Below, piece by piece: positions 45,507 through 54,088 of a stretch of 64,000 nt of DNA. The position numbers and the translations under genes were made by a program. The notes beneath the pieces were generated by a model. It had not been told where the DNA came from. It worked only from the letters and a program-made list of their open reading frames with translations, and searched no databases. Position 1 is the stretch's first letter. Each line of letters opens with the position of its first letter. Source of the stretch: JAGNHN01 sp964590645 (GTDB lineage: Bacteria > Bacteroidota > Bacteroidia > Bacteroidales > JAGNHN01); assembly GCA_964590645.1 (NCBI GenBank), contig CAZPYJ010000012.1:1-64000 (forward strand). The letters are read 5' to 3'.

Positions 45507-45875
45507 ATGAATGCATCCGTTTCCAAAGTCGCGATCTTTTTGCGATGGTTGGCCAGGGCAGTGGGTCTGGTTAGTGTCGTTTTTTTTCTGGTGTACTTTG
45601 TGTCCACCGGTTTTGGCTTTTTGCGCGATGAGCTGAAGCTGGAAGCCAGTTCGGTGAGTTTTATGATTTTTTCTGCAAGCGTCGGGTACATTGTTGCCTG
45701 GTTTTCGGAACTTATTGGCGGAATCATTCTGGTAGTAGGAGGCGGTATTCTGGCAATATATCTGATGTTTCTGGGCGGCTGGTACGGATTGGAAGGGGGG
45801 ATGATCTATGGTTTACCCTTCCTGTTCCCAGGGATATTATTTCTGTTGGCGGATAAGAGTTCTAAAAAATTATAA
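45507..45875 (+). CDS. Small integral membrane protein
   Basis: 122 residues from the ATG at 45507 (a TTG at 45483 is less likely). Three hydrophobic segments (about 20-38, 48-65, 72-115) and no recognisable active site. Divergent from the Rrf2 gene and 2 bp before the DJ-1 family gene, so the two are probably co-transcribed. Function unknown. Confidence 0.7.
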   Translation: MNASVSKVAIFLRWLARAVGLVSVVFFLVYFVSTGFGFLRDELKLEASSVSFMIFSASVGYIVAWFSELIGGIILVVGGGILAIYLMFLGGWYGLEGGMIYGLPFLFPGILFLLADKSSKKL

Positions 45876-45877
45876 GA

Positions 45878-46399
45878 ATGATGCAAAAAGTACTTGCATT
45901 GGTGTCAGCTGATTTTGAGGATCTTGAGCTGTGGTATCCTGTATTGCGTTTACGGGAAGCAGGGTACGAGGTAATCCTGGCAGCTGAAAATGCCGGGCAA
46001 ACGTATAGAGGAAAGTATGGCGTTCCTGCCGTCAGCGATATTTCCTTTGCTGAAATGAATCCGGATGATTATGCAGCCGTCCTCGTTCCCGGGGGCTGGG
46101 CACCGGATCGCTTGCGGCGTTACCCTGAGGTGATTCGCCTGATCCGCCTGATGGATCAAGAAGGGAAACCGATTGGTCAGATCTGCCACGCAGGATGGGT
46201 GCTCATTTCAGCAGGAGTATTGAAAGGCAGAAAAGTGACCAGTACACCCGGAATTAAGGATGATATGGTCAATGCCGGTGCTGAATGGATCGACGCTCCA
46301 GTAGTGGTGGATGAACATTTGGTTTCTTCCCGCAGACCCCCCGACCTTCCTGCGTACCTCAAGGCTTTCATACAAGTAATGGAGGCAAAATATCAATAA
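45878..46399 (+). CDS. DJ-1/PfpI-family protein
   Basis: 173 residues with the PfpI glutamine-amidotransferase-like fold: FEDLELWYPVLRLREAG at the N-terminus and catalytic Cys in QICHAGWVL near 110. Such proteins act as glyoxalase III/deglycase, chaperone or peptidase. Its start is 2 bp past the membrane-protein stop. Confidence 0.85.
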   Translation: MMQKVLALVSADFEDLELWYPVLRLREAGYEVILAAENAGQTYRGKYGVPAVSDISFAEMNPDDYAAVLVPGGWAPDRLRRYPEVIRLIRLMDQEGKPIGQICHAGWVLISAGVLKGRKVTSTPGIKDDMVNAGAEWIDAPVVVDEHLVSSRRPPDLPAYLKAFIQVMEAKYQ

Positions 46400-46454
46400 C
46401 TTGATTCTTTCTTTTTTCAGTTTTTTATCATTTTAAAACAAAGGCTCTGATTCA

Positions 46455-47300
46455 ATGATGCATTTTGGTGGCTTTCCGGAGGGCAATCCTCCCCTTGAGC
46501 ATTCCTCTGTTGTAATTTTGCCCATACCGTATGATGGTACAAGCACCTGGCTGAAAGGGGCCGATGGGGGGCCAGAGGCCTTGCTCGAGGCTTCGGCAAA
46601 TATGGAGCTTTATGATATCGAAACCGATTCGGAGGTATGGTTGAAAGGCATCCATACGGCTGATCCTGTGCTTGAAAATGAAAGCCCGGAAGCGATGGTG
46701 GATGCCGTCCGTTCGCGAGTAGGTGCCTACCTTGAAAAAGGGAAGCTTGTTGTCGGTGTGGGCGGCGAGCACAGCGTAAGCATCGGCAATGTGCAAGCCT
46801 GTGCTGCACATTATAAAGATTTATGTGTACTGCAGATTGATGCGCACGCCGACTTGAGGGATTCCTACGAAGGCAGTCCGAATAACCACGCCTGTGTGAT
46901 GGCCCGTGTAAAGGATATCCTGCCTTTTGTCCAGGTAGGCATCCGGAGTATGGATGTGGAGGAATTGAAGAATATGGATAAAGACCGGGTAATCTTCGGT
47001 AATGAGATTGATCCGGAGGATCACTGGATGGATCGTGCCCTTGGCCTGCTCAGTCCCAATGTTTTCATTACCATTGATCTCGACGGACTGGATCCCTCCA
47101 TTATGCCGTCCACCGGTACACCTGAGCCGGGGGGATTATTATGGTATCCCTTGCTGCGTTTCCTGAAGAAAGTGAGTCAGCAGCACAATATCGTGGGCTT
47201 TGATCTTGTGGAATTGATGCCCAATTCTCTGAACAGGGCTCCCGACTTTCTGGCTTCCAAGCTTTTGTACAAAATCTTGTCTTATAAATATCATCAATAA
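46455..47300 (+). CDS. speB: Agmatinase/arginase-family ureohydrolase
   Basis: 281 residues. Binuclear manganese motifs are GGEHS, QIDAHADLR and ITIDLDGLDPS, with PGGLLWYP towards the end. Agmatinase makes putrescine and urea from agmatine. The deoxyhypusine-synthase-like gene starts 12 bp downstream, and a putrescine-using enzyme there would make a short polyamine operon. Arginase or guanidinobutyrase activity cannot be excluded. Confidence 0.9.
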   Translation: MMHFGGFPEGNPPLEHSSVVILPIPYDGTSTWLKGADGGPEALLEASANMELYDIETDSEVWLKGIHTADPVLENESPEAMVDAVRSRVGAYLEKGKLVVGVGGEHSVSIGNVQACAAHYKDLCVLQIDAHADLRDSYEGSPNNHACVMARVKDILPFVQVGIRSMDVEELKNMDKDRVIFGNEIDPEDHWMDRALGLLSPNVFITIDLDGLDPSIMPSTGTPEPGGLLWYPLLRFLKKVSQQHNIVGFDLVELMPNSLNRAPDFLASKLLYKILSYKYHQ

Positions 47301-47311
47301 ACCTCAGAAAA

Positions 47312-48328
47312 ATGGATAGAAAAGATCTTCTGAAAGAAACCATCCGTCACATTGATATCAAACAAATCGATGCCCGCCCGATGATAGATGCGATGCGGGA
47401 TATGTCCTTCTCAAGCCGGGATACGGCTGTGGCAGCAGATATCTTTAACCGGATGCTGGCCGATGAAGGCTGTTCCACAATGCTAACCCTGGCCGGAAGC
47501 ACCAGTGCCGGCGGTTGTATGCAGGTGTATGTGGATATGGTTAAAAGCAATATGATCGATGCCATTGTAGCCACCGGTGCCGCTATTGTGGATATGGATT
47601 TCTTCGAGGCCTTGGGTTTCAAGCACTACAAAGGCACACCCTTTATCGATGATAAGCATCTGCGCAACAATTACATCGACAGGATCTATGATACTTTTAT
47701 TGATGAGGAGGATCTGCAATACTGCGATGCCACCATTAAGGAAATTGCCAATACCCTCGAAGCCAGGCCTTATAGTTCAAGGGAGTTTATTCGTGAGATG
47801 GGGCGATGGCTGGTAGACAATGCCGTCAAGAAGGACAGTTTGGTTCAGGCTTGTTTTGAACACGATGTGCCTATATTCTGCCCCGCTTTCAGCGATAGTT
47901 CTGCAGGATTTGGATTGGTGATGCATCAGGTGGAGAATCCGGACAATCATTTATCCATTGATTCTGTGAGGGATTTTCGCGAACTGACTGAGATCAAGAT
48001 CCAGGCGGGAGAGACTGGCTTGTTTATGATCGGGGGTGGGGTGCCAAAGAATTTTGCACAGGACACGGTGGTTTGCGCCGAGCTTTTGGGGGTGGAATCT
48101 CCGATGCATAAATATGCTGTACAAATAACTGTGGCGGACGTTCGCGATGGCGCCTGCTCCAGTTCCACTCTCAAGGAGGCTTCCTCCTGGGGGAAAGTGG
48201 ATACGGTGTATGAGCAAATGGTGTATGCTGAAGCCACCACTGTCCTGCCACTGATTGCAGCCTATGCTTATCAGAAAGGACATTGGAAAAACCGCAAACA
48301 GCACCGCTGGGCACGTTTGTTCCAATAG
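47312..48328 (+). CDS. Bacterial deoxyhypusine-synthase-family protein
   Basis: 338 residues of the DHS fold. Key regions are TLAGSTSAGG near 59, PIFCPAFSDSS near 187, VADVRDGACSSS near 275 and EASSWGKV, where Lys295 matches the catalytic lysine of eukaryotic deoxyhypusine synthase (SWGK). Bacteria have no eIF5A; some bacterial DHS-like enzymes make homospermidine, or work with putrescine and agmatine derivatives. The agmatinase 12 bp upstream supports a polyamine role. The exact product is not shown by sequence. Confidence 0.88.
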   Translation: MDRKDLLKETIRHIDIKQIDARPMIDAMRDMSFSSRDTAVAADIFNRMLADEGCSTMLTLAGSTSAGGCMQVYVDMVKSNMIDAIVATGAAIVDMDFFEALGFKHYKGTPFIDDKHLRNNYIDRIYDTFIDEEDLQYCDATIKEIANTLEARPYSSREFIREMGRWLVDNAVKKDSLVQACFEHDVPIFCPAFSDSSAGFGLVMHQVENPDNHLSIDSVRDFRELTEIKIQAGETGLFMIGGGVPKNFAQDTVVCAELLGVESPMHKYAVQITVADVRDGACSSSTLKEASSWGKVDTVYEQMVYAEATTVLPLIAAYAYQKGHWKNRKQHRWARLFQ

Positions 48329-48356
48329 CCTGCTTGTATCTTTTTTTTTTGCTGGC

Positions 48357-49301
48357 CTAGTTTGGCGGAAACAATCCCTGTTGCGGAGGAGCGGGGGGAC
48401 GCGCTTTTTTATCCTGTGGCTGGTTTCGGGCATCCACATCCCGGATTAGCTGCCATCTCCCGTTTTCTTCCACAAAAGCATCCTGAATATGCCCCTCCGG
48501 CACCAAAAAGGCAGGATTGCCTTCCAGAGAAGGGTTCAGTGGGGCAAGCCTGTCGAAAACAATCATCGGACGGAATACCTCCTTTTCGACGACCCGCCGG
48601 TTCCTTTTGCGCTCTTTCCGGATGAAGGCCTGTGTGTCATACCTTAGGGTCATACTGGCTCTGCCAGCGTATTCAAAAAGAATGCGTCGCTGCCTGCCCG
48701 GCATCCCTCGGAACAAATAATGGCCAAAGGCCGGACTGTCCCCACCCTTGAAGTGCAGTACCTCGATGAGCTTTCTGTTCACCTGCGGATGATTGCCATC
48801 CCAACCCAAGAGAGTATAATAGGTTCTTCCCCGGCTTTTCAAAGGGATAATCTCATAATACAGGGCCCCAAACCAATTCTCAGCAGACAATAGGGCCTCC
48901 TCGATCTGCTCTGTCTCATCAGAACAGTCTTCGAGCCAGTGAGTATGGTATCGCTTGTGCCGGGGATTCCAACTTTGAATCACACCATAATAGGTAAAGG
49001 TCCCATCCTGATGAGGGACATACCAGGTAAAAATTCGGAACTGCCGGTCGGAAGACATCAAAATGCTAATGCGGTTCAGGGAGTCAAAGGGATACTTGCA
49101 AAGGGGATCCTGGCGCAATGCCTCATCCAGCCTTTCCATCAGCAAGAGATTGGCTTCGAAACGTTCTGCCTGGGTGGGCAGATTTAAAACACGCCAGTGC
49201 AGCTCACGCATTTCCTCTTCCAACAGCAACATCGACTGCCCTTTTGAGGAAAAGGCCAGGCTGAGAAAAAGAAGCAACAGACTTACAACAATCCTAAACA
49301 T
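48357..49301 (-). CDS. Conserved secreted protein of unknown function
   Basis: 314 residues with a signal peptide (hydrophobic 4-17, SSKG-Q cleavage region). The body is mixed alpha/beta, with LEDCSDETEQIEEALL, WFGALYYEIIPL and LLGWDGNHPQVNRKLIEVL. The tail is Pro- and Lys-rich. No domain recognised; it resembles proteins found widely in Bacteroidota genomes near rpmE2. It is convergent with the DHS-like gene and divergent from rpmE2. Confidence 0.7.
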   Translation of the reverse strand: MFRIVVSLLLLFLSLAFSSKGQSMLLLEEEMRELHWRVLNLPTQAERFEANLLLMERLDEALRQDPLCKYPFDSLNRISILMSSDRQFRIFTWYVPHQDGTFTYYGVIQSWNPRHKRYHTHWLEDCSDETEQIEEALLSAENWFGALYYEIIPLKSRGRTYYTLLGWDGNHPQVNRKLIEVLHFKGGDSPAFGHYLFRGMPGRQRRILFEYAGRASMTLRYDTQAFIRKERKRNRRVVEKEVFRPMIVFDRLAPLNPSLEGNPAFLVPEGHIQDAFVEENGRWQLIRDVDARNQPQDKKARPPAPPQQGLFPPN

Positions 49302-49369
49302 CGCAATCTGAGGTAGAAGTCAGAGGCTGTTATCCCAGCCCCATTGTTCTTCAAAAATAGATAAAGGTT

Positions 49370-49399
49370 TTGTTATTAAAAGAAATCTTTCTACTTTTG
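49370..49399 (+). promoter_or_regulatory. Promoter of rpmE2
   Basis: TTG at 49370-49372 and TACTTTTG at 49392-49399, 19 bp apart, match the Bacteroidota sigma-ABfr consensus TTG-N19-TAnnTTTG very well. The ATG is 26 bp downstream. Confidence 0.65.
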
Positions 49400-49425
49400 C
49401 CGACCTGAAATCAGAGGCTAAAACA

Positions 49426-49695
49426 ATGAAGAAAGATATCCATCCAAAGGAGTATAGAAAAGTGGTTTTCCAGGATATGTCCAATGGCTACGCTTTTCTT
49501 ACCAAGTCGACCGTGCGCAGCAAAGAAACCATTAAATGGGAAGACGGCAATGAATATCCGCTGGTGAAGCTGGAGATTTCCAATACCTCACATCCTTTCT
49601 TCACCGGTAAGATGAAGCTGGTGGATACAGCCGGTCGTGTGGACAAATTCAAGAGCCGCTATCAGAAGCATTACGACAACAAGGCGAACAAATAA
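49426..49695 (+). CDS. rpmE2: Type B 50S ribosomal protein L31
   Basis: 89 residues. It begins MKKDIHPKEYRKVVF and lacks the zinc-binding CxxC of type A L31, so it is the zinc-independent B type, the usual single copy in Bacteroidota. SHPFFTGKMKLVDTAGRV is the conserved core. A good promoter precedes it and a terminator follows. Confidence 0.97.
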   Translation: MKKDIHPKEYRKVVFQDMSNGYAFLTKSTVRSKETIKWEDGNEYPLVKLEISNTSHPFFTGKMKLVDTAGRVDKFKSRYQKHYDNKANK

Positions 49696-49718
49696 GCACC
49701 GCCTGATAAAGTATTTGG

Positions 49719-49745
49719 AAAAGTCCTCGATGAGGACTTTTTTTG
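49719..49745 (+). terminator. Rho-independent terminator after rpmE2
   Basis: AAAGTCCTC, short GA loop, then GAGGACTTT and a run of T (49738-49744). It separates rpmE2 from the GlmU-like gene. Confidence 0.8.
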
Positions 49746-49786
49746 TTTAGCCAAATATCCGCTTGTACTCACTTCAGGATAAGTTT

Positions 49787-50977
49787 ATGAAAACCAGTTT
49801 AATCCTCTTTGATGATTCCAATCGTATCGATCTGCTGCCGCTGACTTTCACCCGGCCGGTGGCCGACATCCGCTTAGGCATACTGAACATAAGAGAAAAG
49901 TGGGAAATGATGCTGGGAATGCCTTCTTCCAGTTTGACGGAAAGTTATCTGGCAGGAAAGTTTCCGCTGCGCACAGCAGAAGAAAATTTGCTTGTCAATG
50001 CTGCTGTATTGCCCGATGCCGCGCTGGTAGAAAGAATCCGCACAATGCAGCCGGGAGAGGCCCTGGTGCAGGATGAGTGCATTCTTGCGCAATGTGTGAA
50101 GGAAGAAGAGCTGGCTGATGCAGAAAACAGAAAAAAACCTGCAACACTGATCGCCTGGGATAATCCGCTGCGCAAGCTTTCCCGGCCCTGGGATGTCTTC
50201 AGAATGAATGCGGAAGAAATATTGATTGATTTTAAACGTCTCACGGAAAATAAAATCTCCCAGGACCTCGATCCATCCAATCGCATCAGCGGCAAACATC
50301 CTTTCTTTATTGAAGAAGGCGCCGATATCCGGGCTTCTGTTTTTAATACCGATGAAGGCCCTGTGTATATCGGGAAAAATGCCAAAGTGATGGAAGGCTG
50401 CCTGATCCGCGGGCCCTTTGCCCTGGGGGAAGGAGCTAGCCTGAAAATGGGGGCGAAGATATACGGGGGAACGACGGTGGGTCCTTACTGCAAGGCAGGA
50501 GGTGAACTGAATAATGTCGTGATGTTTGGTAATGCCAACAAAGCGCACGAAGGTTTTCTTGGAAATGCCGTCATTGGCGAATGGTGCAATATAGGGGCGG
50601 ATTCCAACAACTCTAATCTGAAAAACACCTATGAAGAAGTAAAAATGTGGAGCTACCGGCAGGAACGCTTTGTTTCTACCGGTTTGCAGTTTGCCGGACT
50701 GATAATGGGTGACCACTCCAAGTGTGGGATCAATACAATGTTCAATACCGGTACGGTAGTGGGGGTGAATTGCAACATTTACGGGGCAGGTTTTCAACGA
50801 AATTTTATTCCTTCCTTTAGCTGGGGAGGTGCATCCGGTTTCCAGTTGTACGACCTCGACAAGGCAATGAAAGTGGCTGAGAATGTGATGATTCGCAGGG
50901 GCACGATATTTGATAATGAAGACGCCGCCATCTTCAACCACCTCCACGGAATGGCGAAAGACCGTATCCGGCACTAA
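49787..50977 (+). CDS. GlmU-family putative sugar nucleotidyltransferase
   Basis: 396 residues from the ATG at 49787. The N-terminal 130 residues are a degenerate nucleotidyltransferase domain (LILFDDSNRIDLLPLTFTRP). The C-terminal half is a left-handed beta-helix of hexapeptide repeats (GPVYIGKNAKVMEGCLIRGP, GPYCKAGGELNNVVMFG, GDHSKCGINTMFNTGTVVG). It is a Bacteroidota-type GlmU-like protein, but the standard sugar-1-phosphate loop is weak, so the activity is uncertain. It lies 31 bp ahead of lon. Confidence 0.8.
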   Translation: MKTSLILFDDSNRIDLLPLTFTRPVADIRLGILNIREKWEMMLGMPSSSLTESYLAGKFPLRTAEENLLVNAAVLPDAALVERIRTMQPGEALVQDECILAQCVKEEELADAENRKKPATLIAWDNPLRKLSRPWDVFRMNAEEILIDFKRLTENKISQDLDPSNRISGKHPFFIEEGADIRASVFNTDEGPVYIGKNAKVMEGCLIRGPFALGEGASLKMGAKIYGGTTVGPYCKAGGELNNVVMFGNANKAHEGFLGNAVIGEWCNIGADSNNSNLKNTYEEVKMWSYRQERFVSTGLQFAGLIMGDHSKCGINTMFNTGTVVGVNCNIYGAGFQRNFIPSFSWGGASGFQLYDLDKAMKVAENVMIRRGTIFDNEDAAIFNHLHGMAKDRIRH

Positions 50978-51008
50978 AGCCGGAAGGCGGGAATATTAAA
51001 AGACAAAG

Positions 51009-53501
51009 ATGATGTTCGATCAGGATATACTCAATTTATCTGACCTTATTGACGGGGATACCGAATTCATCCCCTTGATCTCCTCGGAAGAGGAACAACA
51101 AATGCAGGAAGAAGATGTGCCGGAAAGCTTACCCATTCTTCCTTTGCGTAACACAGTGCTTTTCCCCGGCGTAGTCATCCCTATTACGGTAGGGCGGGAT
51201 AAATCCATCAAACTGATCAGGGAATCCTATCAGGGGGATCGCATCATTGGCGTATTGGCTCAAAAAGATGCCGAACTGGAAGATCCGGGGCCGGAGGACA
51301 TTTTCAGGGTAGGCACGGTTGCCCACATCATCAAGTTATTGCAGATGCCGGATGGCAATACCACAGCCATTATCCAGGGCAAAAGACGATTCGGACTGGA
51401 TGCCATCATACAGGAACAGCCATATCTGAAAGCAAGTGTTTCGCCTTATTTAGACCAGAATCCTGAAATAACACCGAAAGAGGACGAAGCAGCGGCAATG
51501 TTTGAGTCTCTCAGGGAACTGTCGCTGGAAATCATCCACAATTCACCCAATATCCCTTCCGACGCATCCTTTGCCATTAAAAACATTGAAAGCCCTGTCT
51601 TTCTGGTCAATTTCATCTCCTCCAATCTCAATATTGATGTCAAGGAGAAGCAGCAGTTGCTGGAAATATCCGACCAGGCTGAGAGGGCCAGCCAGGTGCT
51701 CAGATATCTCACCCGTGAATTACAGATGCTGGAGATCAAGAACCAGATCCAGAGCAAAGTCAAGCACGATATCGATAAGCAACAGCGCGATTATATCCTC
51801 AATCAGCAATTAAAAACGATACAGGAGGAGCTGGGGGGCAGCCCCATTGAACAGCAGGTGGAAGAGCTGAAGAAAAAGGCATCCGCAAAAAAATGGAGCA
51901 AGGATGTGAAAGCCAGCTTTGAAAAGGAGCTGAGCAAGCTGCAAAGGATGAATCCTGCAGCAGCAGAGTATTCCGTGCATTCAAATTATCTGGAAGTATT
52001 GGTAGACCTGCCCTGGGGAGTGTATACCGAGGATAATTTTGACCTAAATCGTGCCCAACGTATCCTCGACAATGACCATTACGGCCTGGAGAAAGTCAAG
52101 GATAGGATTATTGAACACCTTGCGGTTCTCAAGCTCAAAGGCAACCTTAAATCACCCATTATCTGTCTGGTGGGGCCTCCGGGAGTAGGCAAAACTTCCT
52201 TGGGGAAATCCATTGCCAATGCACTGGGACGCAGGTATATCCGTATGAGTCTGGGCGGATTGAGGGACGAGGCAGAAATCCGCGGTCACCGCAAAACCTA
52301 TATCGGAGCAATGCCGGGGCGCATCATTCAGAGCCTTAGAAAGGCCAAATCCTCCAACCCGGTTTTTGTGCTGGATGAGATTGATAAAGTGAGTGGCAAC
52401 ACCGTGAGCGGCGATCCCAGCGCAGCCCTGCTGGAGGTACTGGATCCCGAGCAGAATATCGCCTTTTATGATAATTTCCTGGAGATAGAATACGACCTTT
52501 CCAAAGTGATGTTTATCGCCACCGCTAACACCCTGATGAATGTCCACCCGGCCCTTCGCGACAGAATGGAGGTGATCGATATCAACGGATACCTCTTGGA
52601 AGAAAAGGTAGAAATTGCCCGAAGGCACTTGATCCCCAGGCAACTGGAAGAGAACGGGATTAAGAAAACCCTGCTTTCCTTTGGCAAAAAAGTCATTGAA
52701 AGACTGGTGGAAGACTATACCCGTGAATCAGGTGTACGTCAACTGGAGAAAACCATTGCCAAGGTGTGCCGGAATAAGGCGAAAGACATCGCAATGGAGC
52801 GATCTTATGAAAAGAAGCTTACAGAAACGGAACTGGAGGACATTCTTGGAGCACCCATCTTTAAAAAAGAAAGAAGCTTTACCAATAAAATTGCAGGTAT
52901 TGCTACCGGACTTGCCTGGACACAGGTAGGAGGGGAGATCCTCTTTATTGAGGTCAGTCTCAGTCGTGGGAAAGGAAACCTCACCCTAACCGGAAACCTG
53001 GGAGAGGTGATGAAAGAAAGCGCTTCACTCGCTTATGAGTTTATCAAATCACACTCAGCTGAGCTGGAGATAGATCCCAGGGTATTTCCCTTCTGGAATG
53101 TACACATCCATATCCCGGAAGGAGCCACGCCAAAAGACGGCCCCTCTGCCGGAATCGCAATGTTTACTGCCCTGGCCTCCGCATTCACCCAGCGAAAAGT
53201 AAAGGCAATGACCGCGATGACAGGGGAGATCACCCTGCGGGGCAAAGTCCTGCCGGTAGGCGGAATTAAGGAGAAAATCCTGGCAGCCAAAAGAGCCAAG
53301 GTAAAAGATGTCATCCTGTCTAAAGACAACAGTAAGGATTTGCGGGACATCAAGGAGGCCTATATTGAAGGCCTTCGTTTCCACTTTGTGGAGGAGATGA
53401 TGGAAGTGTTGGATGCTGCACTGCTGAATACAAAAGTGGAAAAGCCTGTCGATATTTTGGCAGCTTTAAAGGAGCTGCCACAAAACCATAACCCATCCTG
53501 A
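51009..53501 (+). CDS. lon: ATP-dependent Lon protease
   Basis: 830 residues. An N-terminal LON substrate-binding domain (LPILPLRNTVLFPGVVIPI) is followed by the AAA+ module with Walker A GPPGVGKTS near 388 and the Ser/Lys protease with PKDGPSAGIAM (Ser713) and Lys756. It degrades misfolded and short-lived regulatory proteins. It starts 31 bp after the GlmU-like gene and is followed 8 bp later by the quinone reductase-like gene. Confidence 0.97.
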   Translation: MMFDQDILNLSDLIDGDTEFIPLISSEEEQQMQEEDVPESLPILPLRNTVLFPGVVIPITVGRDKSIKLIRESYQGDRIIGVLAQKDAELEDPGPEDIFRVGTVAHIIKLLQMPDGNTTAIIQGKRRFGLDAIIQEQPYLKASVSPYLDQNPEITPKEDEAAAMFESLRELSLEIIHNSPNIPSDASFAIKNIESPVFLVNFISSNLNIDVKEKQQLLEISDQAERASQVLRYLTRELQMLEIKNQIQSKVKHDIDKQQRDYILNQQLKTIQEELGGSPIEQQVEELKKKASAKKWSKDVKASFEKELSKLQRMNPAAAEYSVHSNYLEVLVDLPWGVYTEDNFDLNRAQRILDNDHYGLEKVKDRIIEHLAVLKLKGNLKSPIICLVGPPGVGKTSLGKSIANALGRRYIRMSLGGLRDEAEIRGHRKTYIGAMPGRIIQSLRKAKSSNPVFVLDEIDKVSGNTVSGDPSAALLEVLDPEQNIAFYDNFLEIEYDLSKVMFIATANTLMNVHPALRDRMEVIDINGYLLEEKVEIARRHLIPRQLEENGIKKTLLSFGKKVIERLVEDYTRESGVRQLEKTIAKVCRNKAKDIAMERSYEKKLTETELEDILGAPIFKKERSFTNKIAGIATGLAWTQVGGEILFIEVSLSRGKGNLTLTGNLGEVMKESASLAYEFIKSHSAELEIDPRVFPFWNVHIHIPEGATPKDGPSAGIAMFTALASAFTQRKVKAMTAMTGEITLRGKVLPVGGIKEKILAAKRAKVKDVILSKDNSKDLRDIKEAYIEGLRFHFVEEMMEVLDAALLNTKVEKPVDILAALKELPQNHNPS

Positions 53502-53509
53502 GCTTTCCA

Positions 53510-54088
53510 ATGAAAAAGATACTGGTTATTCTTGGCCATCCGGTGGCCGACACCTTTTCCAATAAAGTCCTTGAGGCTTATGTGCAGGCTGCGCATAGCA
53601 GCGGAGCGGAAGTTAATGTAATTAAGCTCAGGGAACTCAGCTTCGACCTGAATTTCAGTCAGGGATATCGAGGCAGTCAGGAGTTGGAGCCTGACCTGGT
53701 CAGGGCTCAGGAATTGATTCTTTGGGCTGATCATCTGGTTCTGATTTATCCCAATTGGTGGGCCACTTTCCCTGCGCTGATGAAAGGCTTTATCGACCGA
53801 ACCATTCTTCCCGGTTTTGCTTTTAACTACCACAAGGGGCGGCTTGGCTGGACCAGGAAGCTGACAGGACGCTCTGCCCGTGTCATTGTGACGATGGATA
53901 CGCCCAAATGGTACTACCGCTGGGTGTTGAAGCAGCCTGGACACAATGCAATGAAGAAGAGTATTCTGGGCTTCGTGGGCATTAAGCCTGTTCGTTTCTT
54001 TACGATCGGTCCCCTGAAGACCAGCACAGAGAAGCAGCGTCAAAAGTGGTTACAAAAAGTAGAATGCCTTGGTAGAAAGCAAAAATAA
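53510..54088 (+). CDS. Flavodoxin-fold NAD(P)H dehydrogenase (quinone)-like protein
   Basis: 192 residues. GHPVADTFSNKVLEAYV, LVLIYPNWWATFPALMKGFIDR and PGFAFNY are typical of the NQO1/KefF-type FMN oxidoreductases that make two-electron reductions of quinones. It follows lon by 8 bp. Its last 20 bp overlap the following gene if that one starts at the TTG 54069. Confidence 0.85.
   Translation: MKKILVILGHPVADTFSNKVLEAYVQAAHSSGAEVNVIKLRELSFDLNFSQGYRGSQELEPDLVRAQELILWADHLVLIYPNWWATFPALMKGFIDRTILPGFAFNYHKGRLGWTRKLTGRSARVIVTMDTPKWYYRWVLKQPGHNAMKKSILGFVGIKPVRFFTIGPLKTSTEKQRQKWLQKVECLGRKQK

Noticed and set aside
49874..50974. 366-codon open frame on the minus strand
   Set aside because: Antisense shadow of the GlmU-like gene, whose hexapeptide repeats are clear on the plus strand.
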